Origin: Setophaga petechia
Taxonomy: Eukaryota > Chordata > Aves > Passeriformes > Parulidae
Direction: 5' to 3'
DNA: 64,000 nt
Assembly: GCA_024362935.1 (NCBI GenBank)
Contig: JANCRA010000003.1
Location: forward strand, 44,453,291-44,517,290
Positions 62,078 to 64,000 of the stretch are shown piece by piece. Position 1 is the first letter of the stretch, and every line of letters begins with the position of its first letter. The notes beneath the pieces are model-generated. The model worked only from the letters and a program-made list of their open reading frames with translations, did not search any database and was not told the DNA's origin. Both the position numbers and the translations under genes were made by a program.

Positions 62078-62146
62078 GTGACAGGACGTGACACGTTGAA
62101 AGAAAGAAGTGCAAAACCTGTCAAGGTTGCAGAAAGTGACATTGAT
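62078..62146 (+). CDS. PLEKHA7: PLEKHA7 exon: VTGRD block before the coiled coil
   Basis: This 69-nt, phase 0-0 exon reads VTGRDTLKERSAKPVKVAES then DID. Human PLEKHA7 reads (V/M)TGRDLLKDRSLKPVKIAESDTD. Basic in the middle and acidic at the end, it immediately precedes the coiled coil. The acceptor is CTGTTAG and the donor consensus GTAAGT. Only 167 bases separate it from the next exon, the shortest intron in the window. Confidence 0.96.
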
Positions 62147-62313
62147 GTAAGTATCAAACACCACTTCAGCACCTCTTGCACTGATTTGTCTATTTTTTTT
62201 TGTACAGTTACATGATCATTATTACGCTCCTTGGAGTGAGATATTACAAGAGGGTACTTTTCTGCTTGGTTCTTAAAATCTAACCTTATGTGTGTGTGTG
62301 ATTTCATTTCCAG

Positions 62314-62394
62314 GTGAAACTAAGCATTTTCTGTGAGCAGGACAGAATTCTGCAGGACTTGGAGGACAAAATAAGAGCCCTTAAGGAAAATAAA
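62314..62394 (+). CDS. PLEKHA7: PLEKHA7 exon: coiled-coil start
   Basis: This 81-nt, phase 0-0 exon reads VKLSIFCEQDRILQDLEDKI then RALKENK. Human has VKLSIFCEQDRVLQDLEDKIRALKENK. The CEQD followed by L..LE.K(I/L)..L heptads is a hallmark of PLEKHA4-7 and starts the coiled coil. In human PLEKHA7 the region including this part is reported to bind CAMSAP3 and the upstream part p120-catenin. The acceptor is TTTCCAG and the donor GTAAGC. Confidence 0.97.
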
Positions 62395-63243
62395 GTAAGC
62401 AGTTTAAAAAGGGATTAGTAAAACAAAGCAGAAATTTAATCTAATCATGAAGTATAAAATAGGAAAATATAAACAATAAATGGAATTAATGGATGCTGAT
62501 TGCGCTGTATTGTGTATATACTTCTATGATAACAAGAACTGGGTTTTATTTTAGGGTTGACTACCCATTCTGAGAAAAAATGTTTTTGAAAGTGAATGTT
62601 TTAAACCCATCTGCTTCACTTCCTGTGAGCTATAGCTGTCAATAAACTGAGGTTGTTATAAAAATAATAATAATAACAAAAAATGTATATATCCTAAAAT
62701 GAAAGTGCTGTTCAGGTGGATCCTGTGGAAGAGCTACTATGCAAAATTAATTCCATGTTATTTACACCTGACTAAATGAATTGGGCCTGTTTCATGTTTT
62801 AGACAATATTTTAAACACTCACATGACTGTTTCACTCACAACAGTGAAGGAGAACCTGTCCTTAAACAAACAGCTCATGCTGGGCTGTGGTAGGGCTCTC
62901 ATAGTTCTATACTGCTGAAGGGAATTTTTCTGAAACTGTAAATTACACTTTTGTGCAGAGGGTAAACAGAAGAATTCCCCTCTCACTGCTTTGTGTTTTC
63001 AACGGTTTTGGCTGCTTAATGGGAAGATTTAATAGAAAATATCAGATAATTTTGGATACAATAGGTAATTAAGGCTCTTGCAGTTTTTGTTTACATGTGA
63101 GTCTCCAAAACAGGAGACCAGTCCTAACCTCTGTGGGTTTGTAGGGAAGACTTGGGGCATGGAAAACACCTTTCATATTCCTGCAAGTAGGTGCATAAAT
63201 TTCCATGTAAATGTTGTAAACTTACTGCTGTCTTCTTTGTTAG
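62395..63243 (+). other. PLEKHA7: PLEKHA7 intron, 849 bases
   Basis: It starts GTAAGC and ends TTTGTTAG. A short ATA repeat lies near 62662-62675. No other feature was seen. Confidence 0.9.
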
Positions 63244-63393
63244 GATCAGCTGGAGTCTGTTTTGGAGGTTTTGCACAGGCAGATGGATCAGTACAAAGAC
63301 CAACCACAACATGCAGAAAAGATATCTTACCAGCAGAGGCTTTTGCAAGAGGACCTTATACATATTCGGGCTGAAATATCCAAAGTTTCAACG
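63244..63393 (+). CDS. PLEKHA7: PLEKHA7 exon: coiled-coil continuation
   Basis: This 150-nt, phase 0-0 exon reads DQLESVLEVLHRQMDQYKDQ, PQHAEKISYQQRLLQEDLIH and IRAEISKVST. Human reads DQLESVLEVLHRQMEQYRDQPQHLEKIAYQQKLLQEDLVHIRAELSREST. It is a long Leu-heptad helix with a proline break at QPQH. The next exon, expected to begin like EMENAWNEY, is past the window. The donor is GTACGT. Confidence 0.97.
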
Positions 63394-64000
63394 GTACGTA
63401 TGTTTGACTGCTTCAAGAAAATCAAAATTAAAATCCCAGTTAGACTAAAACTGTGTTGGTCATTGGATAGGGAAGTTAAGACCTCTTCTGAACAGTTTTG
63501 GTTAAGGTACAGGATACTAAACCAGACAAAACTAAACAATCTCTCCAGCTTTGCTTTTCAATGCCTGCCTCCCATGCCACCAAACTAAACAAAAACCCCT
63601 ATCCTTTTCAATGTCTTTGTATGTTAAGTGTGGGCTTAAATTGCAAATCTTTTAGCTAGTCCTTTGAAAAGATAAATGTGATTCCTGGATGTTTTTCCAG
63701 GGTAAAAGGAGTTGGGAAAATCTCTTGATATTTCAGTAAAAATTTACCGTTCATATTACAACTTAATAAAATTCAAAGGTAATCTAATGTTTTTTTCACT
63801 GTATTATATACTGCCTCTTCATGAATGAGACTAGATCTTTGTAAGTCATTTTTTAAAATTGCATGAGCACCTTCCCTATAGTAAAGTCTGGTCACTAAAA
63901 TGACAGTATTATTTAAATGTATCTAGTCAGTTTGTATCTGTAGAAAATGTATGACTTTCACAGTCAGCATGTAAAATGTATTTGTGGGCATAAATAGCAA
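63394..64000 (+). other. PLEKHA7: PLEKHA7 intron (5' part) to the window end
   Basis: It starts GTACGT and is AT-rich without repeats or exons recognised. The open frames here are read-through from the preceding exon. Confidence 0.88.

Larger units (their letters stand above)
22773..63393 (+). other. PLEKHA7: PLEKHA7 gene, internal part (5' and 3' ends outside the window)
   Basis: Thirteen exons plus two probable cassette exons join in one frame and translate to a protein that follows human PLEKHA7 through WW2, PH, proline-rich and coiled-coil regions. The constitutive exons sum to 2098 nt and the cassettes add 201 nt. Known role of the family member: junctional scaffold at the zonula adherens that binds PDZD11 through its WW domains, p120-catenin through its middle region and CAMSAP3 further on, anchoring microtubule minus ends. 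PLEKHA5 and PLEKHA6 are the nearest alternatives. The PH-domain sequences WLHKQDSSGMRLWKRRWFVL and SYVISPVGPEDR and the middle-region sequence VEHWVKVQKGD fit PLEKHA7 better than either. No first exon, promoter, stop codon or poly(A) site of the gene is in the window. Confidence 0.97.

Noticed and set aside
22773..63393. Assignment to PLEKHA5 or PLEKHA6 because of the two cassette segments
   Set aside because: All thirteen constitutive exons match PLEKHA7 residues, including QAEHTGMRTYYFSADTQEDM and the MGYMTHTVSAPSLHGKS block; only the cassettes resemble the paralogues.
1..64000. CRISPR arrays, operons, tRNA or rRNA genes, complete transposons
   Set aside because: No spaced direct repeats, clustered open frames or conserved RNA folds were seen; the base composition and exon-intron layout are those of a vertebrate intron-rich gene.

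Overview
The window is a piece of a vertebrate nuclear genome, most likely a bird: AT-rich intronic DNA with short exons, GT-AG introns and several decayed chicken-repeat-1 (CR1) LINE copies. Other CR1-bearing sauropsids cannot be excluded, and the species cannot be named. Nothing bacterial, viral or phage-like was seen: no operons, CRISPR arrays, tRNA or rRNA genes.

The only gene supported is PLEKHA7 (pleckstrin homology domain-containing family A member 7), on the + strand and open at both ends. The first 22.8 kb is one intron. After it come thirteen exons that match the constitutive PLEKHA7 reading frame as I know it from human: 22773-22856 (end of WW domain 2), 30104-30215 (linker), 35814-35918, 37671-37743, 38949-39049 and 45258-45436 (PH domain), 47347-47832 (charged linker), 52997-53513 (proline-rich region), 55533-55619, 57855-57908, and 62078-62146, 62314-62394 and 63244-63393 (start of the coiled coil). 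All phases join without a break, giving 2098 coding nucleotides. The first exons (WW1 and the start of WW2) lie before the window. The rest of the coiled coil and the C-terminus lie after it.

Two further in-frame, phase 0-0 exons sit among these. One is at 55982-56101 (40 codons, beginning PEELTLLLI). The other is at 60085-60165 (27 codons, IENNGPLINMIYK...). Both resemble segments of the paralogues PLEKHA5 and PLEKHA6 and are absent from the 1121-residue human PLEKHA7 form I remember. They look like cassette exons that would insert the ancestral family module between the proline-rich region and the coiled coil, and they are the most interesting content here. A second notable feature is a GC-AG intron directly after the PH domain (donor at 45437), which the reading frame requires.

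The protein is an epithelial adherens-junction scaffold. Its WW domains bind PDZD11, its PH domain binds phosphoinositides, and its middle region binds p120-catenin and, further on, CAMSAP3, tying microtubule minus ends to the zonula adherens. Introns hold five CR1 fragments, two perfect fold-back hairpins (9003-9045 and 23021-23077), small tandem duplications, a GC-rich unassigned block at 12290-13060 and short microsatellites. No second gene was found on either strand.
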